Shown here: piece after piece, positions 7,483 to 15,420 of the stretch | How positions within the stretch are numbered: the stretch's first letter is position 1 | Layout: every line of letters starts with the position of its first letter | NCBI GenBank assembly: GCA_964548275.1 | Contig: CAZJQI010000057.1 | Span: forward strand, 1 to 28,009 | DNA: 28,009 nt | Direction: 5' to 3' | From: JAUVUV01 sp964548275 | GTDB lineage: Bacteria > Gemmatimonadota > Glassbacteria > GWA2-58-10 | Position numbers and translations under genes: made by a program | The notes under the pieces: model-generated | Seen by the model: the letters and a program-made list of their open reading frames with translations, nothing else | What the model was told of the DNA's origin: nothing | Databases searched by the model: none

Positions 7483-8490
7483 TCATCCCCTAAATCCGCT
7501 TCTGCCCAACCGTGCGGCCAATTTAACAGCCTCCAGCATGCTAGACTCATCCGCGCGAGCCTGCCCGGCGATATCCAGCGCGGTACCATGGTCAGGCGAG
7601 GTTCTGACAAAAGGAAGACCGAGGGTAAGATTGACCCCGCTGCCGAAGGCGTGCATTTTCACCGGGATCATCGCCTGATCGTGATACATGGCGAGCACCA
7701 CATCAAACTCTCCACGCACGGCCCGGACAAAAACCGTATCCGCAGAAAAAGGCCCGAATACCGACAGTCCTTCTCTGCGGGCCGCCTCGGCAGCAACTGA
7801 GGTTATTTTCTCGTCTTCATCCCCCGCCAGGCCGCTATCGCCCAGGTGGGGATTAAGCCCGCAAAGGGCGATACGGGGGTTTTCGATTCTGAACAGTTGC
7901 CGAAGCCCGCGGTGTATTATCCTGCACTGGCTCAAAAGAAGTTTCACAGTCACCATCTGTGGAACCTGAGCCAGGGCAACATGGGTGGTTGCCGGTACAA
8001 CCCGCAACCTGTCGGCCACCAGCATCATGGACACCTCCACCTCACCTGCCAGGTGGGCGAGCATCTCCGTGTGTCCGGGATAATGATAGCCGCCCAGGTT
8101 CAGCGCAGATTTGTCAAGCGGGGCGGTGACAAGCGCATCCGCCTCTCCGGAGGTGACAAGGGCGAAAGCGCGTTCAACAGCTTTTCCTGCCCACTTTCCA
8201 GCGATTGCCGGATTGGTTAGTAAAAATTCCCGCAGGCCTCTGTTAACCCACTTATTCTGCGGGGCCTCTTCTGATACGTCGATTTCCACCACACGCTCGA
8301 GAGCTTTCTTTACGGCAGGCGGAAATTTTCTGTCCGGCCAGAGTAATTCCGCCTCGTTCTGAAAAATTCGGGCCACCCCGACAATCAGCGGCTCGCATTT
8401 TCCCACCAGGGCGGGGTGAACCAGGGCTTTGAGCAAAACTTCAGGACCGATACCGCGGGCATCACCCATGGTCAAGGCCAGCACCGGCAT
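7483..8490 (-). CDS. pdxA: 4-hydroxythreonine-4-phosphate dehydrogenase
   Basis: A 335-residue enzyme of the DXP-independent branch of pyridoxal phosphate synthesis. It oxidises 4-phosphohydroxy-L-threonine with NAD, giving 3-amino-2-oxopropyl phosphate after decarboxylation. It opens with PVLALTMGDARGIGPEV and has the metal-binding histidine contexts YPGHTEML, GLNPHLGDSG and MYHDQAMIP, plus the C-terminal TSPDHGTALDIAG block. The ATG at 8490 is chosen over an upstream in-frame start at 8592: it matches the family N-terminus, has GGAG 9 bases upstream and avoids a 74-base overlap with surA. A surA-pdxA order also occurs in gammaproteobacteria. The stop abuts ftsE. Confidence 0.95.
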   Translation of the reverse strand: MPVLALTMGDARGIGPEVLLKALVHPALVGKCEPLIVGVARIFQNEAELLWPDRKFPPAVKKALERVVEIDVSEEAPQNKWVNRGLREFLLTNPAIAGKWAGKAVERAFALVTSGEADALVTAPLDKSALNLGGYHYPGHTEMLAHLAGEVEVSMMLVADRLRVVPATTHVALAQVPQMVTVKLLLSQCRIIHRGLRQLFRIENPRIALCGLNPHLGDSGLAGDEDEKITSVAAEAARREGLSVFGPFSADTVFVRAVRGEFDVVLAMYHDQAMIPVKMHAFGSGVNLTLGLPFVRTSPDHGTALDIAGQARADESSMLEAVKLAARLGRSGFRG

Positions 8491-8518
8491 ACCTTCGGAC
8501 TCCACAGTATGAGGTGTT

Positions 8519-9844
8519 TCAGAATCCTCCGGTAAGGGGTGTCCAGCTTTTGAAACGTATGTCGATGTATGTTTTCTTTTGAAGTTCTTCAATGTAAGCC
8601 TCTATTGCCTTAGTCTGCTGCAACTGATTTATGATCCGCTGGCGGACGTCCTCGAACTGGAGAGGGGCTGCTTCTTTGCGCTCGATCTCGAACACCAGCA
8701 GGTAACCGCGAGGTTTTATTTGTATGGCATCGGAGATGCGGTGCGAGGTATTGGGCACCGGGGTTAAGGGGCCTATGAGTGCATTCTTCACTTCCTCCGG
8801 TTGAATGTTCTGCAGGAATACGAAACCAGGGGATTCGGCCAGTTCTGATGGATCCTCACCGTATTCGTTGGCGAGTTTGTAGAAACTTTCACCCTCCAGT
8901 GCCCTCTGGCGCAGGCTTTCAGCAAGCTGCCTGGCGCGCTCCCAGTCCTCAGCCCTGACCTCTGTTACGGCCAGGATATGTCGTGCCCGTACTTCTTTCT
9001 GCCGCCTGGCCTCGACTCTGACCAGGTGCCAGCCGTATTGGGTCTTCACCATTCGCACCTCGCCGACCTTCATGTCGAATGCAGGTTTCTCGAATTCTTT
9101 GACCATATCCCCCTTGGAAAAGAAACCGAGATCCCCTCCCTTGGCTGCCGAGGGGCCGTCCGAGTGGCGTTCTGCAAGGTAGGCAAAATCAGCGCCGTCC
9201 TGATAACGCTTGTATATCGAATCGATCCGGGCCTTTGCTTCGGCCATCACTTCCTCTCCGGGCTTGGGAGCGATAATCATGTGCTGGAACTCAACCTGCT
9301 CGGGGCTTGCTCCTACTGACTGGCTATCGAAAAATTCTCTTGCTTCCTCCTCGCTCACCTTGACCCGTGGGAATTCGTGGCTGTGCTCCCGAAGATAATT
9401 CTGGCTCAGGATTTCCTCCCTGGCCTTCTTACGGTAAAGCTCCTTCAGCCCGAGCAAAGTCTGTCCCACCTCCTCAAGAGCCTGCTGAAAGGCCTGCTCG
9501 CTGGGAAACCTTTTTCGCATCTCGTTGAGCTTGTTCTCGACAACCTGGCTTACCTGATCATCGGTAACCTCGATCTTGGCTTCCTTGGCGTGGTGAAGCA
9601 GGACTTTATTGGCGATCTCCACATTGAGAATTTGCTCCGAGAGCTGACGCAAAGCGGCTGTATCGGTGATTGAAATCTGACCCAGCCTCGCAGCCTCAAT
9701 CACCGCTCCCTTGATCTCACTGGAAAGGATAACCTCCCCTCCCACAACCGCGGCAACATCATCTAATATATTTCGACTGCTTTCCTCCTGGGCAACAGCC
9801 ACAGAGCAAACGGCAAGCAAAAGCGCAAATATTCTTTCTATCAT
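8519..9844 (-). CDS. SurA-like periplasmic peptidyl-prolyl isomerase/chaperone
   Basis: A 441-residue exported protein: signal peptide (IFALLLAVCSVAVAQ), N-terminal SurA chaperone region (VAAVVGGEVILSSEI through about residue 175), then two parvulin-type PpiC domains. The first (about 184-280) is well conserved, with HSDGPSAAKGGDLGFFSKGDMVKEFE and YGWHLVRV. The second (about 286-400) is more divergent and lacks the usual glycine-rich GGDLGW core. SurA escorts outer-membrane beta-barrel proteins across the periplasm, so the cell probably has an outer membrane. As the first gene of the seven-gene minus-strand operon, it should carry the main promoter in the interval to its right. Confidence 0.9.
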   Translation of the reverse strand: MIERIFALLLAVCSVAVAQEESSRNILDDVAAVVGGEVILSSEIKGAVIEAARLGQISITDTAALRQLSEQILNVEIANKVLLHHAKEAKIEVTDDQVSQVVENKLNEMRKRFPSEQAFQQALEEVGQTLLGLKELYRKKAREEILSQNYLREHSHEFPRVKVSEEEAREFFDSQSVGASPEQVEFQHMIIAPKPGEEVMAEAKARIDSIYKRYQDGADFAYLAERHSDGPSAAKGGDLGFFSKGDMVKEFEKPAFDMKVGEVRMVKTQYGWHLVRVEARRQKEVRARHILAVTEVRAEDWERARQLAESLRQRALEGESFYKLANEYGEDPSELAESPGFVFLQNIQPEEVKNALIGPLTPVPNTSHRISDAIQIKPRGYLLVFEIERKEAAPLQFEDVRQRIINQLQQTKAIEAYIEELQKKTYIDIRFKSWTPLTGGF

Positions 9845-10163
9845 GGCACACCCCGCGAAACAGGTACCGGGTTTAAGGAATTCGAATCTGTTCCTCGATT
9901 TTTATAAATATGTCCGGAAACTCTGTACCTGTTTATCGACAATAATAAATTCCGAATTGAAAAATAGCAGTTATCAGTAATAATCCATTGACAAAGATTT
10001 GTTACAAATGGTGTCTTTCAATAAAACCAGACTGAATGATTCCCGGAAAAATCGAAAGAATCAGGGACGAACCAATCCTGAATATATACAGAATTTAATA
10101 TAATTTTGCACCAATTGAGTGTCAATCAACCAGGAAAAGTTTAACAAAGAGCGCCTTTCTATT
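9845..10163. other. Leader/promoter interval upstream of the surA operon
   Basis: AT-rich sequence of about 320 bases with no convincing gene. It should hold the promoter of the surA-pdxA-ftsEX operon on the minus strand. A TTGTCA hexamer (rc of 9989-9994) is a possible -35, but no well-spaced -10 was found, so no promoter is claimed. Confidence 0.4.
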
Positions 10164-10199
10164 TTAAAAAGACAGGGGCATGGCATGATGTGCCCCTTT
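10164..10199 (-). terminator. Rho-independent terminator after the heparinase-like lipoprotein gene
   Basis: On the minus strand AGGGGCA and TGCCCCT (10191-10197 and 10174-10180 on the plus strand) form a 7-bp stem with a 10-base loop. A TCTTTTT run follows. It starts about 50 bases after the stop codon at 10250. Confidence 0.75.
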
Positions 10200-10249
10200 G
10201 TTATTGGAGAAAATGATTGCAGATCCAGACCACCGGCTTGCCCAAATTA

Positions 10250-12943
10250 TCACAGTTCAACCTGGAACTCGGCTTTCGGGTGAATGTCGGGCGCAAAAGT
10301 CACCATCTCGGTCTGACGGCCGCAACTCACCCTGACACTCAGACCGTCAACCGGCTGGATCAGAGGCACAGGATCGCCCTCGCGGTAGGGATAAATTACT
10401 GTAAGGATTCGCAACTCATGGGCGGGATTGCGGTTCGTGATCCAGATATTATGTGTAACCACCTCAGGGTACGGGCCGGTGTAGTTATTATCATAACGTT
10501 CGATTTTTCTCACCCACTCTGTGTAGTTCTCGCCGGTGATCGGATTGACCAGCCCCTGCTGTTTCTGACGGTTTTCGAAAGCGAATTCCCCGGCGCATAT
10601 CACCTTTACCAGGGTTGTCACATCCTCGATCCTGTAGCTGAAACTGAGCGTTTCCTCGTCCCAGTTGAGGGGAACATCCTGAAGCACGTGATAGAGCCAG
10701 CTGAACCGGCTTCCCCCGGGGCGATCCTTCGAAACTGCCAGATCATCCAGCATCACGAAATAGCGGCCATCGACAAAAAGCACATGCCGGTCGGCCCGGG
10801 TGAGATAAGACAGGTCCTTTTCATCGTAGGGGTTGGTCTCGCCGTCACCCAGATGGCCCCAGAATTCCTGGTAGCGGTAGGGGTACTGGATGTAGGAGTT
10901 CGCCGCCTCGCCCTTGAAATATACAGTGGCGTCCTGCTCCAGGTAGCGGGCGATACGCGCAGCATAGGGCTTGAACAGTTTTTTGCGGAAATTTCTCATG
11001 CGCGAGTGGTTCGGCTGGGCCTGCCCGAGGCCGTCCACCAGAACCACATTCTGGCTCATTGAGTGGTTAGCGTGGCGGTCGCCGTTCTGGGTACTCCCTC
11101 CGGCGTGGGTGATATTCTGCCCGTAGGCATAGATCTGGAAACTGTTGTCTCCGAAAAAGGAATGGTTAAACGCCCCCCTGGGCCTGGCGTGGAAGTTGAT
11201 TCCAACCGAGTTCTTGAAGTTGTCGAGTCTTCCGGGATAAAGGGTGCTTGCTCCCACCCAGCCGCCGTCCGGAAAGAGCCTGCTTATCGAAATTTCCGGT
11301 TCCAGTTCAGGCTCGGGATAGTAAAAGGGGAGAGCGTATTCGATCCAGGGGCGGGAATACTTGCGGTGGCGGCTGTACCCGATCTGCTCCAGTCTCCGGC
11401 CGGCATCCTCCCAGCTTTGCAGAAAGCGCTTGTCGGAGGTCAGGTAGGCGAGTTTGCGGAACGAGGAAAGCCGGTTGTTCAGGTAATAGGGCTCCATGAT
11501 TCCGATATTGCCGAACGAGAGGTGGCGCAGTCCCAGAGGCGCCATCCGCGTAAAAAACCCGCCAATTTCGTCAAGAAACGGATTCAGTCCGAAATTTGCC
11601 TCTTCAAGACTCATATCGTAATAGCAGATTGCATACATCATCCACTTGAACTTTGACAGCCCGTACCCAGGGCCTTCGTTCCAGGCGTCCTCCGGGCCGA
11701 AAGGGTTGTTCACCCCGCTGTAATAGTTGACTGCAAGCTGGTAAGTCGTGCGAAAAACGCCTCCAGCCTCGTAAGCGGCAAGCCCTGCCGGAACAGTGTA
11801 GTTGATATTCTCGAACGGGTGGCTCGATCCGCAGACTGCGATGCTGTAAGGATAGACTCTCGTGCCCTTGCGCTGGCGCCAGGAATAATTGTTCACAATA
11901 TGCTCGGTTCGCCAGCGAAGGCTTCCGAGCACTGCCGAGCGGCTTGCCGGGGATAGATGATCGTAGAACCAGTCGTAGAACAGGCTGAGATATTCGTTGA
12001 GTGCCACATAGTCCTCGCTGCCGCCCAGTCCCTCCGGGCTGGTTTCCCCACCTGTGCGGTAAGCAGCCACCCTCTTCAGGCGTTCGACTACTGCCAGAAA
12101 CCGCTCGTCCCCGGTGAGCATATAGGCGAAAGCCATGTTCATCAGCCTTTCGATTATCAGCAGGTAGACAGCATCGCCGCCATCCGGGTCAGGCCAGGGC
12201 GGGATGTCCGGATGGAGCCTGCGCAGTTGTTCTCCGGGCATGGTGTCGGTTCCGGGAAAATCCTTGAACCAGCTTGATGTCAGATCCGCCTCGGCGTCGG
12301 TAAGCACCCGCTCATAGATTTCCCGCGAAAAAGGGTGAGTGACAGCGAGCCTGCGCAGGGCCTCGATATTTTTCTTAGTGAAAATGATCCGCGGGTGCTC
12401 AGTGGAGAGGAATTTCGGCTCGGCAAGTCCTGAGCGATCCCAGTCCACAGCCTGAGCAGAGATTTTGAACACTCGCGTCTGCTGCCACTGGAGAACCATC
12501 TGCTCGGGGTCGTAGTAGCCCACGCGCCAGTAGATCGGCCTGCCTGTGGGAAGGGAATGGATAGTATTGTAAAAGTTGAACGGTGTCTCGACTACGTCGA
12601 TCAGCATGGTCTCGAATTTTCTATCCAGGGTAATCTGGAAGCGGTAGTAGCGCACCGGGAGGGATTCCCTTTGGTCGCCCTCCTCGAGCATGATCGTTGG
12701 CTCGTACGGCCAGCTGAATCGCGGCGGGTTGAGATCTACAGTGGTATTGTTCGCAGGCCGCCAGACAATCGCCAGGTTGTAGAGCATGCTTTCAACTACA
12801 GGCTGGCCGCTGTTGGCCTCTGTAAAGCGCAGCGGGGGCCTTTTCGGGCCTCTCTGGCAGGAGAGCAGGGCCAGGGAAAGAAAAAGAGTTGTTAGAAGAA
12901 GACTAATAACATTGGGTTTGCAAAATAGCGGTTTACCCTGCAT
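10250..12943 (-). CDS. Heparinase II/III-like (DUF4962-type) polysaccharide lyase, lipoprotein
   Basis: An 897-residue secreted enzyme. A lipoprotein signal peptide ends at Cys29 (lipobox LLSC). Next comes an Ig-like N-terminal domain with NPPRFSWPYEP, then a catalytic domain opening EHPRIIFTKKNIEALRRLA (alpha/alpha toroid with GSSHPFENINYTVPAGLAAYEAGG and EDAWNEGPGYGLSKF). The C-terminal beta-sandwich carries HSFFGDNSFQIYAYGQNITHAGG. This layout is that of DUF4962/heparinase II/III proteins, which cleave uronic-acid-containing polysaccharides such as alginate or glycosaminoglycans by beta-elimination; the substrate here is unknown. The ATG at 12943 has AGGAG 7 bases upstream. A longer frame from 13024 would translate the palindrome at 12967-12986 and is rejected. 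It has its own terminator. Confidence 0.88.
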   Translation of the reverse strand: MQGKPLFCKPNVISLLLTTLFLSLALLSCQRGPKRPPLRFTEANSGQPVVESMLYNLAIVWRPANNTTVDLNPPRFSWPYEPTIMLEEGDQRESLPVRYYRFQITLDRKFETMLIDVVETPFNFYNTIHSLPTGRPIYWRVGYYDPEQMVLQWQQTRVFKISAQAVDWDRSGLAEPKFLSTEHPRIIFTKKNIEALRRLAVTHPFSREIYERVLTDAEADLTSSWFKDFPGTDTMPGEQLRRLHPDIPPWPDPDGGDAVYLLIIERLMNMAFAYMLTGDERFLAVVERLKRVAAYRTGGETSPEGLGGSEDYVALNEYLSLFYDWFYDHLSPASRSAVLGSLRWRTEHIVNNYSWRQRKGTRVYPYSIAVCGSSHPFENINYTVPAGLAAYEAGGVFRTTYQLAVNYYSGVNNPFGPEDAWNEGPGYGLSKFKWMMYAICYYDMSLEEANFGLNPFLDEIGGFFTRMAPLGLRHLSFGNIGIMEPYYLNNRLSSFRKLAYLTSDKRFLQSWEDAGRRLEQIGYSRHRKYSRPWIEYALPFYYPEPELEPEISISRLFPDGGWVGASTLYPGRLDNFKNSVGINFHARPRGAFNHSFFGDNSFQIYAYGQNITHAGGSTQNGDRHANHSMSQNVVLVDGLGQAQPNHSRMRNFRKKLFKPYAARIARYLEQDATVYFKGEAANSYIQYPYRYQEFWGHLGDGETNPYDEKDLSYLTRADRHVLFVDGRYFVMLDDLAVSKDRPGGSRFSWLYHVLQDVPLNWDEETLSFSYRIEDVTTLVKVICAGEFAFENRQKQQGLVNPITGENYTEWVRKIERYDNNYTGPYPEVVTHNIWITNRNPAHELRILTVIYPYREGDPVPLIQPVDGLSVRVSCGRQTEMVTFAPDIHPKAEFQVEL

Positions 12944-12966
12944 GTATGCGCTCCTGAGCCCTGTTC

Positions 12967-12986
12967 GGGCGACCGGCCGGTCGCCC
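12967..12986. repeat. 20-bp perfect palindrome in the leader of the lipoprotein gene
   Basis: GGGCGACCGGCCGGTCGCCC is its own reverse complement. It lies 24 bases upstream of the start codon, followed by CCTACGGGCCCG. It may form a hairpin in the 5' leader, act as a binding site, or be a dispersed palindromic repeat. Only one copy occurs in this window. Confidence 0.7.
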
Positions 12987-13080
12987 CTACGGGCCCGCTC
13001 GGCGTTTCTGGAAAAAATACGCAAACGAACCTTTGAATTACAGCACTAAGGAAGAAAGTATAATTAAATCAAATGCCTTC

Positions 13081-14841
13081 TCAATCCTTGCAGACTTCGT
13101 TCATAATGTCTTCGATTCCTTTGCCCTGATCCTGCAGGAACTCTCTAAAGGAATACGCCTCTTTGAGCCAGAAACAAGCGTCGGGATCCTCCATTTCAGC
13201 TAATGCCAGACCAAGATTGGCAGCAGTCTGGCAGTAATACTGCGGATATTCTTCTTTTTTCCATATTTCCAGGGCCGCCCGGTAACACTCTATCGCCTTG
13301 CGCACGCTGGCAGCTCGATCCGCACTGTCCCTGGCAGGCAAATCCATGTAGGCATTGCCCAGGTTGTTCTGAGTCATTGCATAATAAACCTGATACTCTT
13401 CTTTCCTGTATATCTCTAAAGCCGTTCGGTAACACTCTATCGCCTTGCGAATATTGCCTCCACGCTCCGCAATGTCCCTGGCAGGCAAAGCCCAGTATGC
13501 AGCGCCCAGATTGTTCTGAGTCCCAGCATAATCCACCGGATACTCGTCTTTCTTCCTTATCTCCAAAGCCGCTCGGTAACACTCTATCGCCTTGCGCACG
13601 TTGGCAGTTCGTTCCGCGCTGTCCCTGGCAGGCAAATCCATGCATGCAGCGCCCAGGTTGTTCTGAGTAGATGCATACTCAACAGGATACTCGTCTTTAC
13701 TGTATATCTCCAGAGCCGCACTATAACAATCTATCGCCTTGCGCACGTTGTCAGCCCGCTCCGCGCTGTCCCTGGCAGGCAAATCCCCGTAGGCAGTGCC
13801 CAGGTTGTTCCGGGTCATTGCATAGTCAACCGGATACTCGTCTTTCCTGTATATCTCCAGAGCCTCACGGTAACACTCTATCGACTTGCGTACGTTGCTT
13901 GCACGCTCCTCTGAATCCCTGGCAGGCAAATCCCTGTAGGCATTGCCCAGGTTGTTCTGAGTCGTTGCATAGTCAACCGGATACTCGTCTTTCCTGAGTA
14001 TTTCCAGGACCTCAAGATAACAATATATCGCCTTTCGCACGTTCCTTGCACGCTCATCACTATCCCTGGCAGGCAAATCCCCGTATGCAAGCCCCAGGTT
14101 GTTCTGAGTGGCTGCATACTCCACCGGATACTCGGCTTTTCTGTATATCTCCAATGCCGCATTATAACACTCTATCGCCTTGCGCACGTTGGAAGCTCGC
14201 TCCGCACTGTCCCTGGCCGGTAAATCACCGTAGGCATTGCCCAGGTTGTTCTGTGTCATTGCATAGTCAACCGGATACTCGTGTTTGGTGAATATTTTCA
14301 AAGCCTCGAGATAGTTTTTTACAGCAGAGCGTACGTTCTCCCCCCTGGCTTCGGAACACGCTGCAGGTCTGCGCCAATAGGTATTCGCTATAGAACCCAG
14401 TGCAGAAGCCTCGCCTTCCGGGTCTCCCGCTTCTATTGCAAGCCTGAGAGCCTTTGCATAATGCTCCGCGGCTATCAAATAAAAGAGCCTGGTGTAATAG
14501 ATGTTTCCGATCTGTATTTCGAGCGCGGCCAGCTTTTCATTGTCTTTTTCCTGTTTCGCAAGCTGGCTTAAACATTCGAGCGCTCCGTCATAATCTTCCT
14601 TTTTTAATTTTTTACGGCCCTGATTATATAATTTTCTTTTCGCCTTTTCGGGAATTGAAGGTAAACCGTCTTTATAGTCGAAAAGATAAAGATTATTAAC
14701 ATAAAGAATGGACGGTTTTTCCCTTCGAAAAAGTTTCTTTATTAAGCTCCACAAACCAATTATTACTGCGATAATAACTCCGGCTGTAACAGCTTTCCAA
14801 TCTATATATCCAATTAATTCTTTTAGTTCTTCAACTGACAT
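13081..14841 (-). CDS. Membrane-anchored TPR protein with near-identical 49-residue repeats
   Basis: A 586-residue protein with an N-terminal membrane anchor (about residues 17-35, VTAGVIIAVIIGLWSLI) followed by KKLFRREK. By the positive-inside rule the large domain is cytoplasmic. After TPR-like units comes a tandem series of seven copies of a 49-residue unit (NNLGxAYxDLPARDSxERA, then NVRKAIECYxxALEIYRKxEYPVxYA), flanked by one diverged unit on each side. The unit equals 147 bp and is still close to identical in DNA, so copies arose or were homogenised recently. TPR arrays bind proteins; no catalytic domain is present and no partner is encoded beside it. The ribosome binding site (AGAGG, 8 bases upstream) is modest. 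Function unknown. Confidence 0.88.
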   Translation of the reverse strand: MSVEELKELIGYIDWKAVTAGVIIAVIIGLWSLIKKLFRREKPSILYVNNLYLFDYKDGLPSIPEKAKRKLYNQGRKKLKKEDYDGALECLSQLAKQEKDNEKLAALEIQIGNIYYTRLFYLIAAEHYAKALRLAIEAGDPEGEASALGSIANTYWRRPAACSEARGENVRSAVKNYLEALKIFTKHEYPVDYAMTQNNLGNAYGDLPARDSAERASNVRKAIECYNAALEIYRKAEYPVEYAATQNNLGLAYGDLPARDSDERARNVRKAIYCYLEVLEILRKDEYPVDYATTQNNLGNAYRDLPARDSEERASNVRKSIECYREALEIYRKDEYPVDYAMTRNNLGTAYGDLPARDSAERADNVRKAIDCYSAALEIYSKDEYPVEYASTQNNLGAACMDLPARDSAERTANVRKAIECYRAALEIRKKDEYPVDYAGTQNNLGAAYWALPARDIAERGGNIRKAIECYRTALEIYRKEEYQVYYAMTQNNLGNAYMDLPARDSADRAASVRKAIECYRAALEIWKKEEYPQYYCQTAANLGLALAEMEDPDACFWLKEAYSFREFLQDQGKGIEDIMNEVCKD

Positions 14842-14887
14842 CTGAAGAACCTCTGCTGGAAGGTTATCAAGCGGTTATGGGTGGTAA

Positions 14888-15036
14888 CACACCCCGCCCG
14901 CCATAGGCGGGCACCCCTCTTATTAGAGGGGACACACCCCGCCTGCTTCGCGGGCACCCTCTTATAGAGGGAGTTTTTCAGGTCTGAATTTTTCCTTTAA
15001 AGTCCCCTCTATCAAGAGGGGAAACAGGGGTGTGTT
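14888..15036. repeat. Left cluster of double-hairpin repeats
   Basis: Two tandem units at about 14888-14972 alternate a GC hairpin (GCCCGCCATAGGCGGGC, then GCCTGCTTCGCGGGC) with a CCCCTCT...AGAGGGG hairpin, as in the larger array at 15421-15798. A further hairpin plus tail at 15004-15036 (CCCCTCTatcAAGAGGGG, then acaggggtgtgtt) resembles the window start. The segment overlaps the 3' end of the broken DUF559 gene, whose restored frame reads HTPVSPLDRGD through it. Confidence 0.85.
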
Positions 15037-15392
15037 GCTTTTCATGCCTTTTTATCCATTCTTCGATTGCCGCGAGTACTCCTACAATATTCTGTTTTAA
15101 TCGGAATCCAGAAAGCGCAAAAAATGAAAATCTAGGGATTCCAATCGTTTCTGTCTTATCTCGTCTTCTGCTTTTTTTCCGCTATGTCTTTCCCCGTCAA
15201 TTTCTATTATAAGCTTCAGCCTGGGGCAGAAGAAATCCACGATGTATTCATCAATCGGTTTCTGGCGGTGAAAGTCACAACCTCGCATTTGCTTTTTCCT
15301 CAAATGCTGCCATAACAGGATTTCCGCCAAAGTACTTTCATTCCTGATTTTCGTGCGATTTCTTTAAGTTTTGGGCTGTAATAGGTTTTCAT
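14978..15392 (-). pseudogene. Frameshifted DUF559 (Vsr-like) endonuclease gene
   Basis: The intact middle (15097-15330) encodes a DUF559 core: LAEILLWQHLRKKQMRG, DFHRQKPIDEYIVDFFCP, KLIIEIDGERHSGKKAEDEI, KRLESLDFHFLRFLDSD. The family has a PD-(D/E)xK-like nuclease fold related to very-short-patch repair enzymes. The typical N-terminus MKTYYSPKLKEIARK is present from ATG 15392, but in another frame; the frame changes near 15346-15348, consistent with one lost base. A second one-base loss near 15098-15101 gives an early stop, after which KQNIVGVLAAIEEWIKRHEK continues in another frame to a TGA at 14978. The restored protein would be about 138 residues. Both breaks look real unless the assembly has errors. 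The gene is enclosed by the hairpin repeats on both sides. Confidence 0.8.
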
Positions 15393-15420
15393 TTACACAC
15401 CCCGCCCTCTATCGAGTGCA

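Noticed and set aside
8491..8592. Upstream start for pdxA
   Set aside because: It would overlap the surA gene by 74 bases and add residues absent from the family; the ATG at 8490 matches the usual PdxA N-terminus.
10217..11656. Long plus-strand frames opposite the heparinase-like gene
   Set aside because: They are antisense shadows of a GC-rich coding gene with clear domain content; no ribosome binding site or family signature.
12944..13024. Longer N-terminus for the heparinase-like lipoprotein
   Set aside because: It would translate the 20-bp palindrome and put 27 extra residues before the signal peptide. The internal ATG at 12943 has a well-placed AGGAG.
13196..14291. Antisense and shifted frames within the TPR repeats (Cys/Pro-rich)
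   Set aside because: They arise because the 147-bp unit is a multiple of three and keeps alternative frames open.
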